DNA of 64,000 nucleotides from Hyphomicrobiales bacterium (GCA_900469475.1 UBXG01000035.1:1-64000); one strand, 5' to 3'. Positions 17,338 to 26,468 are shown, numbered from the stretch's first letter. Program-made: numbers and translations. The notes: generated from the sequence alone by a model not told the origin.

Positions 17338-18138
17338 ATGGATTGGTTTCTTCTAGCTATCGTGGCTGTCGGCATATCTCTGGCGATGGCCGCCGCCTGG
17401 ATCGCGCAGCGCACAACCGGTATGAGCGGGTGGATCGACACCATTTGGTCTGCGGCTGTGGGATTGGGCGGCATCCTCACCGCCTGCTGTGCAGAAGGCT
17501 CATTCTCGCGCCGGATGACGCTGATAATGATCGTAGCAGCCTGGGCGCTGCGGCTCGCCTGGCATATTGGAGTTCGCACCAAAGGCGGCGGAGAAGATCC
17601 ACGCTATGCCAAACTGATGAAGGACTGGGGCGCCAGTGCCAGCTCGCGGCTCTTTATCTTTCTGCAGGTTCAGGCTCTTGCGGCTTTCATCCTCGTATTC
17701 GCGATCTATCTCGCGGCGATCAATGACAAGGCCTATCCGGCGGTAACGGATTTCGTTGCCGTGTTGCTTTCCGCCGCAGCCCTCGCTGGAGAGGCGCTTT
17801 CAGATGCGCAGCTTTCCCGATTTCGCAGAAGGCCAGAAGCCAAGACTGAGGTCTGCGAGACGGGGTTGTGGCGTTATTCCCGCCATCCCAACTATTTTTT
17901 CGAATGGCTGTTCTGGTGCTGCCTGCCACTATTCGCCGTCACAAGTTCGCCAACGAGCTTGTTATCGCTGCTCGCACCGGCGTTGATGTATTGGCTGCTG
18001 GTGCATGTATCCGGAATTCCCCCGTTGGAAGAGCATATGCTGCGCTCACGCGGCGATAAATTTCGCGCACTGCGGAAGCGTGTGAACGCCTTCTTTCCAG
18101 GCCCTCGCAAAACCGAATTCGTTTCCCAAGGAGAATAG
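17338..18138 (+). CDS. DUF1295 (steroid 5-alpha-reductase/ICMT-like) membrane protein
   Basis: 266 residues with six or seven hydrophobic segments. It has RLAWHIGVRTKGGGEDPRY in the middle and the family signature CETGLWRYSRHPNYFFEWLFW near 180-200, with Arg-His-Pro-Asn-Tyr in the NADPH/SAM-contacting loop of this fold. Members reduce or methylate lipid-like substrates in the membrane. First gene of a plus-strand operon divergent from the flavoprotein, with a 171-base gap. I found no clear RpoE promoter in that gap. Confidence 0.85.
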   Translation: MDWFLLAIVAVGISLAMAAAWIAQRTTGMSGWIDTIWSAAVGLGGILTACCAEGSFSRRMTLIMIVAAWALRLAWHIGVRTKGGGEDPRYAKLMKDWGASASSRLFIFLQVQALAAFILVFAIYLAAINDKAYPAVTDFVAVLLSAAALAGEALSDAQLSRFRRRPEAKTEVCETGLWRYSRHPNYFFEWLFWCCLPLFAVTSSPTSLLSLLAPALMYWLLVHVSGIPPLEEHMLRSRGDKFRALRKRVNAFFPGPRKTEFVSQGE

Positions 18139-18141
18139 TCG

Positions 18142-19170
18142 ATGAATATGCTGGCATTTGCGATCAACGCCGCAGAGCGCGCACCGCTTACGGACAGCAT
18201 GACGCTGGCTGGGATAGATTTTCTATGTGCACGCACCAAACACCGTCTGTCGCTGATCTCGCGAGATGCGGAAAATACGTTCGTCGAGGCAATGGGCAGT
18301 TTTCCGGTAGCGACGCACACCGATGAGGCCAACCGACAGCATTATGAACTCCCGGCGGAATTCTTCAGCTTAACCCTGGGACCTCAACGAAAATACTCTT
18401 GCTGCCTTTATCCGGAACCCCATACGACGCTGGCGGAAGCCGAGACTTATGCACTTGCCGAAACTGTGGAGCATGCCGAAATCGAGGATGGAAACAGTAT
18501 CCTGGAACTTGGTTGCGGCTGGGGTTCACTGTCTCTTTATCTTGCAAAGCAATTTCCCAATTCGCGGATTACATCGGTTTCAAACTCCGCCTCACAGCGC
18601 GAATACATTCTCGCCATGGCGCAGAAGCACGATCTCGGCAATCTTACCGTCATCACGGCAGATATGAACTACTTTACGACCGATCGACGCTTTGATCGCG
18701 TGATCTCGGTCGAGATGTTCGAGCATATGTCCAACTGGCGCACCTTGCTGGAGCGTGTGCGCGGATGGCTCAATCCGCACGGCAAGCTTTTCCTCCATGT
18801 CTTCACCCACAAGGACCGCTCCTATCGCTTCAACCACCAGGATCCGGCCGACTGGATTGCCCGTCATTTCTTTACCGGCGGCATTATGCCGGCACATGAT
18901 CTGCCGTATCGCTTTGCCAATCTGCTTTCAGTCGAAAAGGAATGGCGCTGGTCGGGCATGCATTACCGCCGGACGGCACTCGACTGGCTCGCCAATTTCG
19001 ACCGTGAGATCGACCGCATCCAGCCGATCTTCGCCAAGGTCTATGGGAGGGATAGCACACTCTGGCAGCGCCGTTGGCGGCTCTTTTTCCTCGCCACCGC
19101 TGGCCTCTTCGGCCATGACAACGGTCATGTCTGGGGCGTAGGTCACTATTTGCTGAGGCCAGCAGAATGA
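18142..19170 (+). CDS. Cyclopropane-synthase-type SAM methyltransferase (UfaM-like candidate)
   Basis: 342 residues. It contains QHYELPAEFFSLTLGPQRKYSCCLY, then ILELGCGWGSLSLYLAKQFP (SAM site) and SVEMFEHMSNW. It lacks the long N-terminal lipid-binding part of the cyclopropane synthase at 13747 and so is a second, distinct type. Proteins of this kind methylate unsaturated acyl chains; UfaM of the methylated furan fatty acid pathway is of this type. Three bases separate it from the DUF1295 gene. The specific role is inferred from context. Confidence 0.83.
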   Translation: MNMLAFAINAAERAPLTDSMTLAGIDFLCARTKHRLSLISRDAENTFVEAMGSFPVATHTDEANRQHYELPAEFFSLTLGPQRKYSCCLYPEPHTTLAEAETYALAETVEHAEIEDGNSILELGCGWGSLSLYLAKQFPNSRITSVSNSASQREYILAMAQKHDLGNLTVITADMNYFTTDRRFDRVISVEMFEHMSNWRTLLERVRGWLNPHGKLFLHVFTHKDRSYRFNHQDPADWIARHFFTGGIMPAHDLPYRFANLLSVEKEWRWSGMHYRRTALDWLANFDREIDRIQPIFAKVYGRDSTLWQRRWRLFFLATAGLFGHDNGHVWGVGHYLLRPAE

Positions 19171-19676
19171 GGCGGCCGGCGCTCGATGCAAGGACCGGAG
19201 CAACGATTACCATTGCCTGGGTCATCGTAGCCAACAAGCCGTTCTACCCAATGTATGTTTGGTGGCTGGTTGGCGATGGCGTTGAAACATCAGCCATAAC
19301 GCTCGTGGCCATTCCCTTTTTTCTGGCGGTACCTTTGATCGCTAGAAAATCGCCGTTTAGTGCCCGGCTGGCGCTGCCGCTGATCGGCACGATCGATACC
19401 GTATTCGAATCCATCGTTTTCGGAAGAGCGTCTGCCACACTTCTATTCCTTGCACCCTGCATGGCGCTGGCACTGGTCTCGTTCCAACCCGATGAGAAAT
19501 GGTGGCAGCGGGGCCTTGTTTGCTGCATCTTTGTCTGCTTTGCGATATGCTGGTGGAGGCTCAAGGACCCCGTCTTTCCATGGTCCGGTGGCCAGATCGC
19601 AATACTGATGAATATCAATGTTTTTGCAGTGGCCAGTCTGATGACGTTTATTGGCGCGCGCCATGCCGGCACATAG
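19167..19676 (+). CDS. Small integral membrane protein, unknown
   Basis: 169 residues with about five hydrophobic helices (PMYVWWLVGDG, ITLVAIPFFLAVPLI, ASATLLFLAPCMALALV, LVCCIFVCFAICWW, ILMNINVFAVASLMTFIG). I do not recognise the family. The ATG overlaps the methyltransferase stop by four bases, so it is translationally coupled and belongs to the lipid operon. A role as membrane anchor or oxygen-dependent step is possible but unsupported. Confidence 0.72.
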   Translation: MRRPALDARTGATITIAWVIVANKPFYPMYVWWLVGDGVETSAITLVAIPFFLAVPLIARKSPFSARLALPLIGTIDTVFESIVFGRASATLLFLAPCMALALVSFQPDEKWWQRGLVCCIFVCFAICWWRLKDPVFPWSGGQIAILMNINVFAVASLMTFIGARHAGT

Positions 19677-20196
19677 CCCGAAAACACGTCTTTCTAGACG
19701 AGCCGAGCTCAGGCGTAGCGCTTTAGAACTCTTCAACAATCGCTATATTCGACGCTCTTGATGGGGATCGAACTGTCGAACCCGACTTTAAGAAAGTTCT
19801 TCATCTCAAATTTTTCGATAGCATACATCGGCTTGATCTCGATGGAGTGCCGGAGGCCGAGAACGGAATGTCAGCTTATGATCGCAAGCCATAGTGAACA
19901 GGACAGCCTCTGGACTGGCCGCCCAGCTTTGTCGATGCGACCTTACTTCCGGCAGGTGTCGCAGATTCACTCTTCTCGTGATGGCGATCATCCATTCCTC
20001 CCCACTATGGTTTCCTGGAATAGAGCGAGGCCACGGATCCCTCCGGCTTAACAGCCACTATGCACTTAGAGATCTTACGGGCTCACAACGCCTGTGGGAG
20101 CAGAATTCACATTTGTAATTCTCGCTGCCAACTGAACATAGAAAGTATAATGTCATGATGATATTGTCATCATGGGAGAACATTGGGAGGATTAAC
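19677..20196. other. Gene-free stretch between lipid operon and TylF-type gene
   Basis: About 520 bases with no gene. It contains tRNA T-arm-like copy 3 at 19754-19788. The last 60 bases are AT-rich and probably hold the promoter of the methyltransferase at 20197. Confidence 0.45.
19754..19788 (-). repeat. tRNA T-arm-like element, copy 3
   Basis: Minus-strand reading: CAGTTCGATCCCCATCAAGAGC, split here as a T-loop (CAGTTCGATCC) plus a CAAGAGC tail. The tail is shared with copies 5 and 7. The T-stem pairs poorly, which suggests decay. Confidence 0.4.
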
Positions 20197-20973
20197 GTGG
20201 ACAATTTCTTTATCACAAGAAATTTCGATTGGGGTTTACGGAGATCGTCTCATACCGATCGAGCGCTTAATCTCATAACAAGGCGCTTCGGCGTCGAATC
20301 GCGAACCGCTTCTTTTGTCGATGCGGCCTTATACCGGATAACAGGCATGAAATTTTCTGCTGTGCATTCAGGTGTTTCCACCAATGTCGAGCAGAGAATG
20401 AACATGTTCCATCTGGTCTCCCAGACAATCGCCTATGACGTGGAGGGAGACCTGGTGGAGGTTGGCTGCAATCAGGGCCAGTCCTCCGTGCTGATCGCAA
20501 AGGTGATCAGCGATTTCGGATCTTCAAAGCAGCTTCATGTTTTCGATAGTTTCGAAGGCCTTCCACCGGCGAGCGATGTGGATGGCGCTTCCTACAGGGA
20601 GGGCGATCTCGCAACCTCGGAAGAGGTTCTGGTTCACAATTTCAAATTGCATGGATTACGCCTGCCGATAATTCACAAAGGCTGGTTCAAGGATACGTTG
20701 GCCGACGGGCTACCAAAAAAGATAAGCTTCGCCTATCTGGATGGAGATCTCTACGACTCGATCATGATCAGCCTGGAAAATGTTTATCCGCGGCTTTCGA
20801 AAGGTGGCATTTGTCTTGTTGATGACTATTGCGACACCGAGATCAATCCGGACGGATGGAACTATCTTCCCGGCGTAAAAAAGGCCTGTGACGATTTCCT
20901 GTGCGACAAGCCCGAACAGATGTCCTACATCTATTCAGGGGCATTCACGCATGCTTTTTTCCGCAAGCATTGA
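20197..20973 (+). CDS. TylF/MycF-family SAM-dependent methyltransferase
   Basis: 258 residues from GTG 20197, chosen because GGGAGG lies 6 bases upstream; the frame is open to 20155. The SAM motif is GDLVEVGCNQGQSSVLIA, followed by the TylF hallmark HVFDSFEGLPP and the metal-binding YLDGDLYDSIMISLENVYPRLSKGGICLVDDYCD. Relatives O-methylate sugars on macrolides, glycans or lipopolysaccharide with Mg2+. It stands alone with AT-richer flanks, so it may be acquired and act on a surface polysaccharide. Confidence 0.82.
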   Translation: MDNFFITRNFDWGLRRSSHTDRALNLITRRFGVESRTASFVDAALYRITGMKFSAVHSGVSTNVEQRMNMFHLVSQTIAYDVEGDLVEVGCNQGQSSVLIAKVISDFGSSKQLHVFDSFEGLPPASDVDGASYREGDLATSEEVLVHNFKLHGLRLPIIHKGWFKDTLADGLPKKISFAYLDGDLYDSIMISLENVYPRLSKGGICLVDDYCDTEINPDGWNYLPGVKKACDDFLCDKPEQMSYIYSGAFTHAFFRKH

Positions 20974-21155
20974 ATGCCGGCGTCTTTCGCGATCGACATG
21001 ACGTGATCTTCGCACGGTAAATCACTGACCTTTACGATTGTTCCATCCGTTCCGTGCGTAGGCGTCCGCCTATATCCGACATGTTTCTGAGGGTGTGATC
21101 CTCGCCCTGTTCCTGCAATGGCGAGGATCGGAAGATCCGGCACTTTCCGATCGCA

Positions 21156-22283
21156 CTACCTCGCGAAGCGTTCCGGCCGGAAGGAAGACAGAAGCGGATG
21201 CCGTTTGCCGGTGGCGATCTCGTCGGCAAGCAACTCGCCCGCGATCAAGCCGAGAGTGGCACCGCTATGGCTGAAGGCGACGAAGTACCCCGGGATCGCC
21301 TGCAATTCGCCAAATACCGGCTCGCCATCGCCCGGAATAGGTTTGAGGCCGACGCCGTAGTCGCCGATTTTGAGCTTCGGATTCCCTTCCAGCACCTTGG
21401 AGGCTTCAAGCAGCAAGCCTTCGAGCGTTGAGGGCTTGATCTCGTAGCTACCGTCGGCATTTTTAATCACCTCTTCCTCCGACCAGGCCGAATCCAGCGC
21501 AAAGGCGCCGTCGGGTGTCGGGCGGATGGCCACGCGCGGGGTGTTGAGGACCGCCTTCAGCGGGTGCTTGATCGGCTTCGTGCGAACGAGAAGCGCAATT
21601 GGTGTATCATCACCGATATGCTGGCCTGCCTCCGCAACGATCTCCGGCACTTCACCACCAGCCGCCAGTAGCACGGCATCCGCGGCCCAATCGGCACCGT
21701 TCGCTGTCGTAACGCCCGTAGCGCGGCCATTCCGCACATTCACCGTTGCCCGGCCGGCATCGGTGACGACTTCGCCGCCCAGTGACCGGAACTCCTCGGC
21801 AAGAACACCGATCAGCGATGGCAGGTCGACCCAACCCTCCCCCGGATTGAAGATCGCTCCCTGTCTGGTCACCGAGCCGGCATCGACGCCAGGCGTCGCC
21901 TTGGCGATCTGATCGGGCGTCAGCAACAGCGCGTGATAGGCAAGGTCACGCTCATACTCGAAAACGGCGGCAATGTCGTTGCCGGCATCATCAGCATCCC
22001 AGGTGAGACCACCATCGAAGCGCAGCCAAGCCGCATCCGGATATTTGGCGGAAAGTGTACGATAACGGTCGATCCCAGCCAGGCGCAGCCGATGATAGGC
22101 GTCGGACCGACGCCTTGCGGAATTGAGCCAGGCGAGTGAGCGGCCGGATGCGCCATTTGCCAAAGGACCGTCATTGATCAGCGTTGTTTGAACGCCAAGC
22201 CGAGCCAGATGAACGGCCGTGGAAACTCCGAAGATACCGCCGCCGACGACAACGACTTTCGAAGGGCGAGTGGAAGCATGCAT
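21156..22283 (-). CDS. DAO-family FAD-dependent amine/amino-acid oxidoreductase
   Basis: 375 residues. N-terminal KVVVVGGGIFGVSTAVHLARLGVQTTLI binds FAD; GASGRSLAWLNSARR follows the usual flavin-contact site. C-terminal GVGLKPIPGDGEPVFGEL and FSHSGATLGLIAGELLADEI close the FAD domain. It would oxidatively deaminate or demethylate the amine or amino acid brought in by the neighbouring ABC importer. AAGG precedes the ATG. Last gene of a three-gene minus-strand operon, 68 bases after the permease-ATPase, under the LacI-type regulator at 24956. Confidence 0.87.
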   Translation of the reverse strand: MHASTRPSKVVVVGGGIFGVSTAVHLARLGVQTTLINDGPLANGASGRSLAWLNSARRRSDAYHRLRLAGIDRYRTLSAKYPDAAWLRFDGGLTWDADDAGNDIAAVFEYERDLAYHALLLTPDQIAKATPGVDAGSVTRQGAIFNPGEGWVDLPSLIGVLAEEFRSLGGEVVTDAGRATVNVRNGRATGVTTANGADWAADAVLLAAGGEVPEIVAEAGQHIGDDTPIALLVRTKPIKHPLKAVLNTPRVAIRPTPDGAFALDSAWSEEEVIKNADGSYEIKPSTLEGLLLEASKVLEGNPKLKIGDYGVGLKPIPGDGEPVFGELQAIPGYFVAFSHSGATLGLIAGELLADEIATGKRHPLLSSFRPERFAR

Positions 22284-22351
22284 GTTGGGAAACCTTGTCA
22301 GTTTGAATGTTGCAATCGAAAGGCCGTCGGAAGTCTCGCCGACCCTGTTTG

Positions 22352-23872
22352 TCAGAGAACCTCAGCGAGGAAGCGCTTCAGGCGTTCGCTTTGCGGACTG
22401 TCGAAAATCTGTTGCGGCGTGCCGGCTTCGACGACGCGGCCTTCATCCATGAAGACGACCTGGTCGGCCACCCTGCGGGCAAATCCCATTTCGTGGGTGA
22501 CGACCGCCATGGTCATCCCCTGGCGTCCGAGATTGGCCATCAAATCGAGAACGCCCTTCACCAGTTCGGGGTCAAGTGCGCTCGTAACTTCGTCGAAAAG
22601 GATGACTTCCGGATCCATGGCGAGAGCCCGGGCGATGGCGACGCGCTGCTGCTGGCCGCCGGAGAGGCCGGCGGGCCGATGGTCCTTGCGTCCGGCGAGC
22701 CCGACCTCGGCGAGGCGGCTTTCGGCGATCCGGCGAGCCTCGTTTCTTGGCATCTTCTTGATCTTCGTCAGCGACAGCATGACGTTTTCAAGCGCCGTGT
22801 GATCCGGAAAGAGATTGAAGTGCTGAAAAACCATGCCGACGCGGCGGCGCAGGCTTTCCGGCTTCATCGACAGAATGCTTTCGCCATCGAGCTGGATATC
22901 GCCGCGTTTTGGCTCCACCAAGCGGTTGATGCATCTGAGCAGCGTCGACTTGCCCGAACCCGACGGGCCGATGATGCAGGTTACGGTGCCCTTTGCTATG
23001 TCGAGATCAATGCCCTTCAGCACTTCGAGGTCACCGTAGGACATGCTGAGATCGCGGATTTGAACGGCCCCGCCTTTGAAGCGCAACTTGCCGGGAACCT
23101 GAGCGTTCGAGGCCGCCTCGAGTTCGCCGACCTCGACAAGACCGCTTGTCGCACCGGAACTACGGCCCTGGCGTCCAAGACGCAGACGTGTATCGATATA
23201 GTTGACCAAGTGCGTCAGTGGAACGGTGATGACGAGATAGAAGACGCCGGCCAGCAACAAGGGTGAGAGATTGCCGGTGACGACGGCCTGGTCCTGGCCG
23301 ACGCGAAAAATCTCGCGCTCCGAAGCCAGCAATCCTAGAAAGTAGACAAGGCTCGAATCCTTGACGTTGCCGATGAACTGGTTGACGAGGGCCGGCAGGA
23401 CGCGCCGCACGCCTTGAGGGATAATAATCAACCGCATCCCCTGCCCGTAGCTCATGCTAAGCGCACGGCAGGCCTCCATCTGCCCGCGTTCGACGCTTTG
23501 AATGCCGGATCGAAAAATCTCGCCGATATAGGCGCCGGCGATCAGGCTGAGTGCGATGATCCCCAGCGGAAAGGGCGACGGACCGAAGATCTCGCGGCCG
23601 ATGCGGGCAAAGCCCTGGCCGATGATCAGGATCGTCACGATCGCCGGCAGGCCGCGAAATATATCGGTGTAGATGCGCGCCGGCAAACGCAGCCAGCGCG
23701 ACTGCGAGATACCCATCACGGCCAGCACCATGCCGATCACAACGCCGAGCACAGTGGAGGCTGCCGCCAGGATCAATGTGTTCTTCAGTCCGACCGTGAT
23801 CATGCTCGGCAGGACTTCGGCCATCGCATTCCAGTCAAGAAAGCTGCGACGGAGGTTTTCAAGCCAATCCAT
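22352..23872 (-). CDS. Amino-acid ABC transporter, fused permease and ATPase
   Basis: 506 residues with two usually separate proteins in one chain. The permease domain (about 15-235) has the EAA loop EACRALSMSYGQGMRLIIIPQ at 133-153. After a linker, the ATPase (about 265-500) has Walker A GPSGSGKST at 302-310, signature LSGGQQQ at 403 and Walker B VILFDE at 423-428. This single gene can form a homodimeric membrane-plus-motor unit for a polar amino acid or opine-like compound. Valine replaces the common proline just after the Walker B glutamate. Between the binding protein and the DAO oxidase. Confidence 0.9.
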   Translation of the reverse strand: MDWLENLRRSFLDWNAMAEVLPSMITVGLKNTLILAAASTVLGVVIGMVLAVMGISQSRWLRLPARIYTDIFRGLPAIVTILIIGQGFARIGREIFGPSPFPLGIIALSLIAGAYIGEIFRSGIQSVERGQMEACRALSMSYGQGMRLIIIPQGVRRVLPALVNQFIGNVKDSSLVYFLGLLASEREIFRVGQDQAVVTGNLSPLLLAGVFYLVITVPLTHLVNYIDTRLRLGRQGRSSGATSGLVEVGELEAASNAQVPGKLRFKGGAVQIRDLSMSYGDLEVLKGIDLDIAKGTVTCIIGPSGSGKSTLLRCINRLVEPKRGDIQLDGESILSMKPESLRRRVGMVFQHFNLFPDHTALENVMLSLTKIKKMPRNEARRIAESRLAEVGLAGRKDHRPAGLSGGQQQRVAIARALAMDPEVILFDEVTSALDPELVKGVLDLMANLGRQGMTMAVVTHEMGFARRVADQVVFMDEGRVVEAGTPQQIFDSPQSERLKRFLAEVL

Positions 23873-23907
23873 TCAATTCCCCATGAAATTCGCGAGGCAG
23901 GTCAATG

Positions 23908-23936
23908 GCCGCCGCCCAGAGCACCCGGACGGCGGC
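23908..23936 (-). terminator. GC-rich hairpin between binding protein and permease-ATPase
   Basis: GCCGCC (23908-23913) pairs with GGCGGC (23931-23936), with further imperfect pairing inside. There is no U-run. It probably stabilises or partly terminates the transcript so that more binding protein than transporter is made. Confidence 0.45.
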
Positions 23937-23943
23937 GCAGCCT

Positions 23944-24771
23944 TTACTTCTTGGGAAGATATTGATCGGGCATCGGCGAGCCGGGGAACCACTTCTCATA
24001 GAGCGTCTTCCAGGTGCCGTCCTGCATTGCCTCATGCAGCGCCTTGTTGAGCGCCAGACGGAAGGCGTCGTTGCCCTTGTGAACGACGAAGCCCGCCGGT
24101 GCGTCGAAGGATGGGATATTCACCGCGATTTTCAGCGCGGGATAGCGTTCGCCATATTGCTTGGCGGCTTCATAGTCGAGGAAATGCGCGTCGATGGTGC
24201 CGTTGTTCAGCGCCGCCACGGCGGAATTGTTGTCCGGAAATTTGACGAGATCGGTGCCGGCAAAATTCTTTGTGGCGTAGATCTCCTGCAGCGTGCCTTG
24301 CACGATGCCTAGGCGCTTGCCCTTGAGGCCGGCTGCATCCTTGATCGAGGCATCCGATGTCAGAACCGAGAGATAGCCGGCGAGATAACCATCGGAGAAA
24401 TCGACCGTCTTCTTGCGTGCCTCGGTGGTTCCGATTGCGGCAACGGCGACGTCGAAACGTTGGTTGGCAACGGAGGGCAGCAAGGCCGAGAATTCCTGGC
24501 CGGTGAACGTCACCTTGTCCTTGGGAAAGCCCATGCGCGAAACGACGTTCAGAAAGAGTTCGATATCGAAGCCGGTGAATTGGCCATCGGCGGTCGTGAA
24601 GGTGTAGGGCTTGGAATCGCCCATCGTGCCGACGCTGATGACGTTCGGATCGATCAGATTATAGGGATTGTTGGCCGCAACTGCTGGGACCGCGCTTGCT
24701 GCGACGAGGCAGGCCAGCAGGCCGGCGCCCAGGGGCACGGCAAAGGCCGAGAATATGGCAGATAGTTTCAT
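23944..24771 (-). CDS. ABC transporter substrate-binding protein, family 3
   Basis: 275 residues. A signal peptide of about 32 residues ends at AVA. The domain of polar amino-acid binding proteins follows: SVGTMGDSKPYTFTTADGQFTGFDIELFLNVV, VAAIGTTEARKKTVDFS and GTIDAHFLDYEAAKQY. It captures the ligand in the periplasm. GGAG precedes the ATG. First gene of the operon; the twin palindromes 93-115 bases upstream should be the LacI-type operators. Confidence 0.9.
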   Translation of the reverse strand: MKLSAIFSAFAVPLGAGLLACLVAASAVPAVAANNPYNLIDPNVISVGTMGDSKPYTFTTADGQFTGFDIELFLNVVSRMGFPKDKVTFTGQEFSALLPSVANQRFDVAVAAIGTTEARKKTVDFSDGYLAGYLSVLTSDASIKDAAGLKGKRLGIVQGTLQEIYATKNFAGTDLVKFPDNNSAVAALNNGTIDAHFLDYEAAKQYGERYPALKIAVNIPSFDAPAGFVVHKGNDAFRLALNKALHEAMQDGTWKTLYEKWFPGSPMPDQYLPKK

Positions 24772-24863
24772 GTTCGTTCTCCGCTCTGAAGGATGCTCTT
24801 ATTGGCATTCATGCATGCGCGTCCATCCCTCACCCATACATCGGAAAGAGATCATCTGGACAA

Positions 24864-24897
24864 GAGACCGGTTTCACACTAAAAAGAGACCGGTCTC
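24864..24897. promoter_or_regulatory. Twin LacI-type operators
   Basis: GAGACCGGTCTC (24886-24897) is a perfect 12-base palindrome. GAGACCGGTTTC (24864-24875) is the same with one change. The copies are exactly 22 bases apart, two helical turns, in the divergent promoter between the binding protein and lacI. They carry the central CG typical of LacI/GalR sites. Confidence 0.75.
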
Positions 24898-24955
24898 ACT
24901 TTATTTGTTACCGTGAGATTGACCGTCCGTCAATAACTCTTGTAATCGTCATCGA

Positions 24956-26035
24956 ATGGAAGAATCCCTCACCTCGAAACGCTCCGTCACTGTCGCCGAT
25001 GTCGCAAGAGCCGCGAATGTCTCAAAGGCGACTGCGGCGCGCGTGCTCGGTGGCTATGGTGTCGTCAGCGACAGGGTTCGCGAGCAGGTGCTAGCCGCGG
25101 CGACGGCACTCGAATATCGACCGAACGAACTCGCCCGAAGCATGACCACAGGCAAATCCGGCATCATCGGGGTTGTGGTCGGCGATATAGAGAATGCTTT
25201 CTTCAGCCTCGCCGTCAGAGGGATCAGCGATGTCGCACGCATGGCTGGTTTCAACGTCATCATCGCCAATTCCGGCGAGGAGATCGAGGCGGAGAAGTCA
25301 GCGGTCGACCTGCTCATCGGCAAGCGTGTCGATGGATTGATCGTAACACCGGCACGATGCGATCGGATGGAGCATCTCCAGGATATACGCCGCGTCGGCG
25401 TGCCGCTCGTTCTGTTTGACAGAACCATTCCGGAACTAGGCGTCGATGCGGTCACCGGTGATGATTTTGACGCTGCCGCGAGCGCGACCCGCCATCTTAT
25501 CGACATGGGGCATCGGCGGATCGCCTATATATCGGCGATGGATGCTGAGAGCGAATTCCTTGACGATATCAGCAGCATTTCCAATTCCGCGGTGCGCGAA
25601 CGTGTGGAGGGGGCTCTGAGGGAGCAAGCCGACGCCGGCATAGAGGAGGCTCGGCATTACGTGCGTCTCGGCGCCACGGACCAGCCGAAAACGGATGGTG
25701 TCGTCGAGCGCCTGTTGCAAGACGCAGCACCTCCAACCGCCCTCATCGCTTCGGACAGTCTCGTCGGCCTTAGAGTTTTCAAGTCTCTGCAAATCCTCGG
25801 GTTATCGATACCGCGCGACATCTCGATGATTTCGTTTCTGGACGCCGATTGGACGACCGTCACGACACCGCCGATCACCGTCATCGACCAGCCTGTCTAC
25901 GAGATGGGCAAGGAGGCGGCCGAACGGCTGATTTCGCGCCTGAGCGGCAAGGACATTCCTGTTGGACGCGCTACCATAAAAACAAGTCTGATTCCGCGCG
26001 GATCAGTCGCCTCGCTGTCTCACAGCGACCATTAA
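24956..26035 (+). CDS. LacI/GalR-family transcriptional regulator
   Basis: 359 residues. The DNA-binding head (about 10-60) has VTVADVARAANVSKATAARVLGGYGVVSDRVR and the hinge helix NELARSMTTG. The periplasmic-binding-protein-like core follows (GIIGVVVGDIENAFFSLAVRGI to the C-terminal DISMISFLDADWTT). It is divergent from the binding protein of the amino-acid-type importer and flanked by twin palindromes, so it should repress that operon and itself until a ligand binds. LacI control is less usual for an amino-acid importer; the ligand may be a sugar-amine conjugate. Confidence 0.88.
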   Translation: MEESLTSKRSVTVADVARAANVSKATAARVLGGYGVVSDRVREQVLAAATALEYRPNELARSMTTGKSGIIGVVVGDIENAFFSLAVRGISDVARMAGFNVIIANSGEEIEAEKSAVDLLIGKRVDGLIVTPARCDRMEHLQDIRRVGVPLVLFDRTIPELGVDAVTGDDFDAAASATRHLIDMGHRRIAYISAMDAESEFLDDISSISNSAVRERVEGALREQADAGIEEARHYVRLGATDQPKTDGVVERLLQDAAPPTALIASDSLVGLRVFKSLQILGLSIPRDISMISFLDADWTTVTTPPITVIDQPVYEMGKEAAERLISRLSGKDIPVGRATIKTSLIPRGSVASLSHSDH

Positions 26036-26177
26036 CGCTGGACTGACGCAACTCGGCCAACTCGGCCGCCGCGACGATATCAAACATTGCGTGCTCCTTT
26101 CGTTATATTCCATGCTCGAAGGAACTTTTAGCTCGCCGATCGAGTTGCTTGGATCGGAGTTAGGAGGATCATCAGAT

Positions 26178-26468
26178 ATGGAAATACAACGGTCTTTCGA
26201 ACGGCGCCGGCCGACAAGAGGCGTCCCCTATAGCCTGGCGGATTTCCAGAAGAAATACGGACTCGATGACGCAACGGCCGAGAATCTGTTCGTTCGGTTC
26301 GGCCCTTCTTCGATCGAGCTTGATTTGCTCATGGCGGCGAAGCGCAAAACACTTTCCTTCGATGACCTGACGAACGAGATGCCCTTACGATCAGCTTGTC
26401 CGAAGGAAACCAATCCGTCTTCAGGAACGAGGAGAAACTTCAACGGCCGGCCACGAAGAACAAAATGA
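26178..26468 (+). CDS. Small hypothetical protein
   Basis: 96 residues. AGGAGG precedes the ATG at 26178, which supports expression. The core YSLADFQKKYGLDDATAENLFVRFGPS faintly recalls DUF3606 domains, but I would not assign it. The C-terminus is basic and low in complexity. There is no signal or membrane segment. It stands alone. Confidence 0.5.
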   Translation: MEIQRSFERRRPTRGVPYSLADFQKKYGLDDATAENLFVRFGPSSIELDLLMAAKRKTLSFDDLTNEMPLRSACPKETNPSSGTRRNFNGRPRRTK

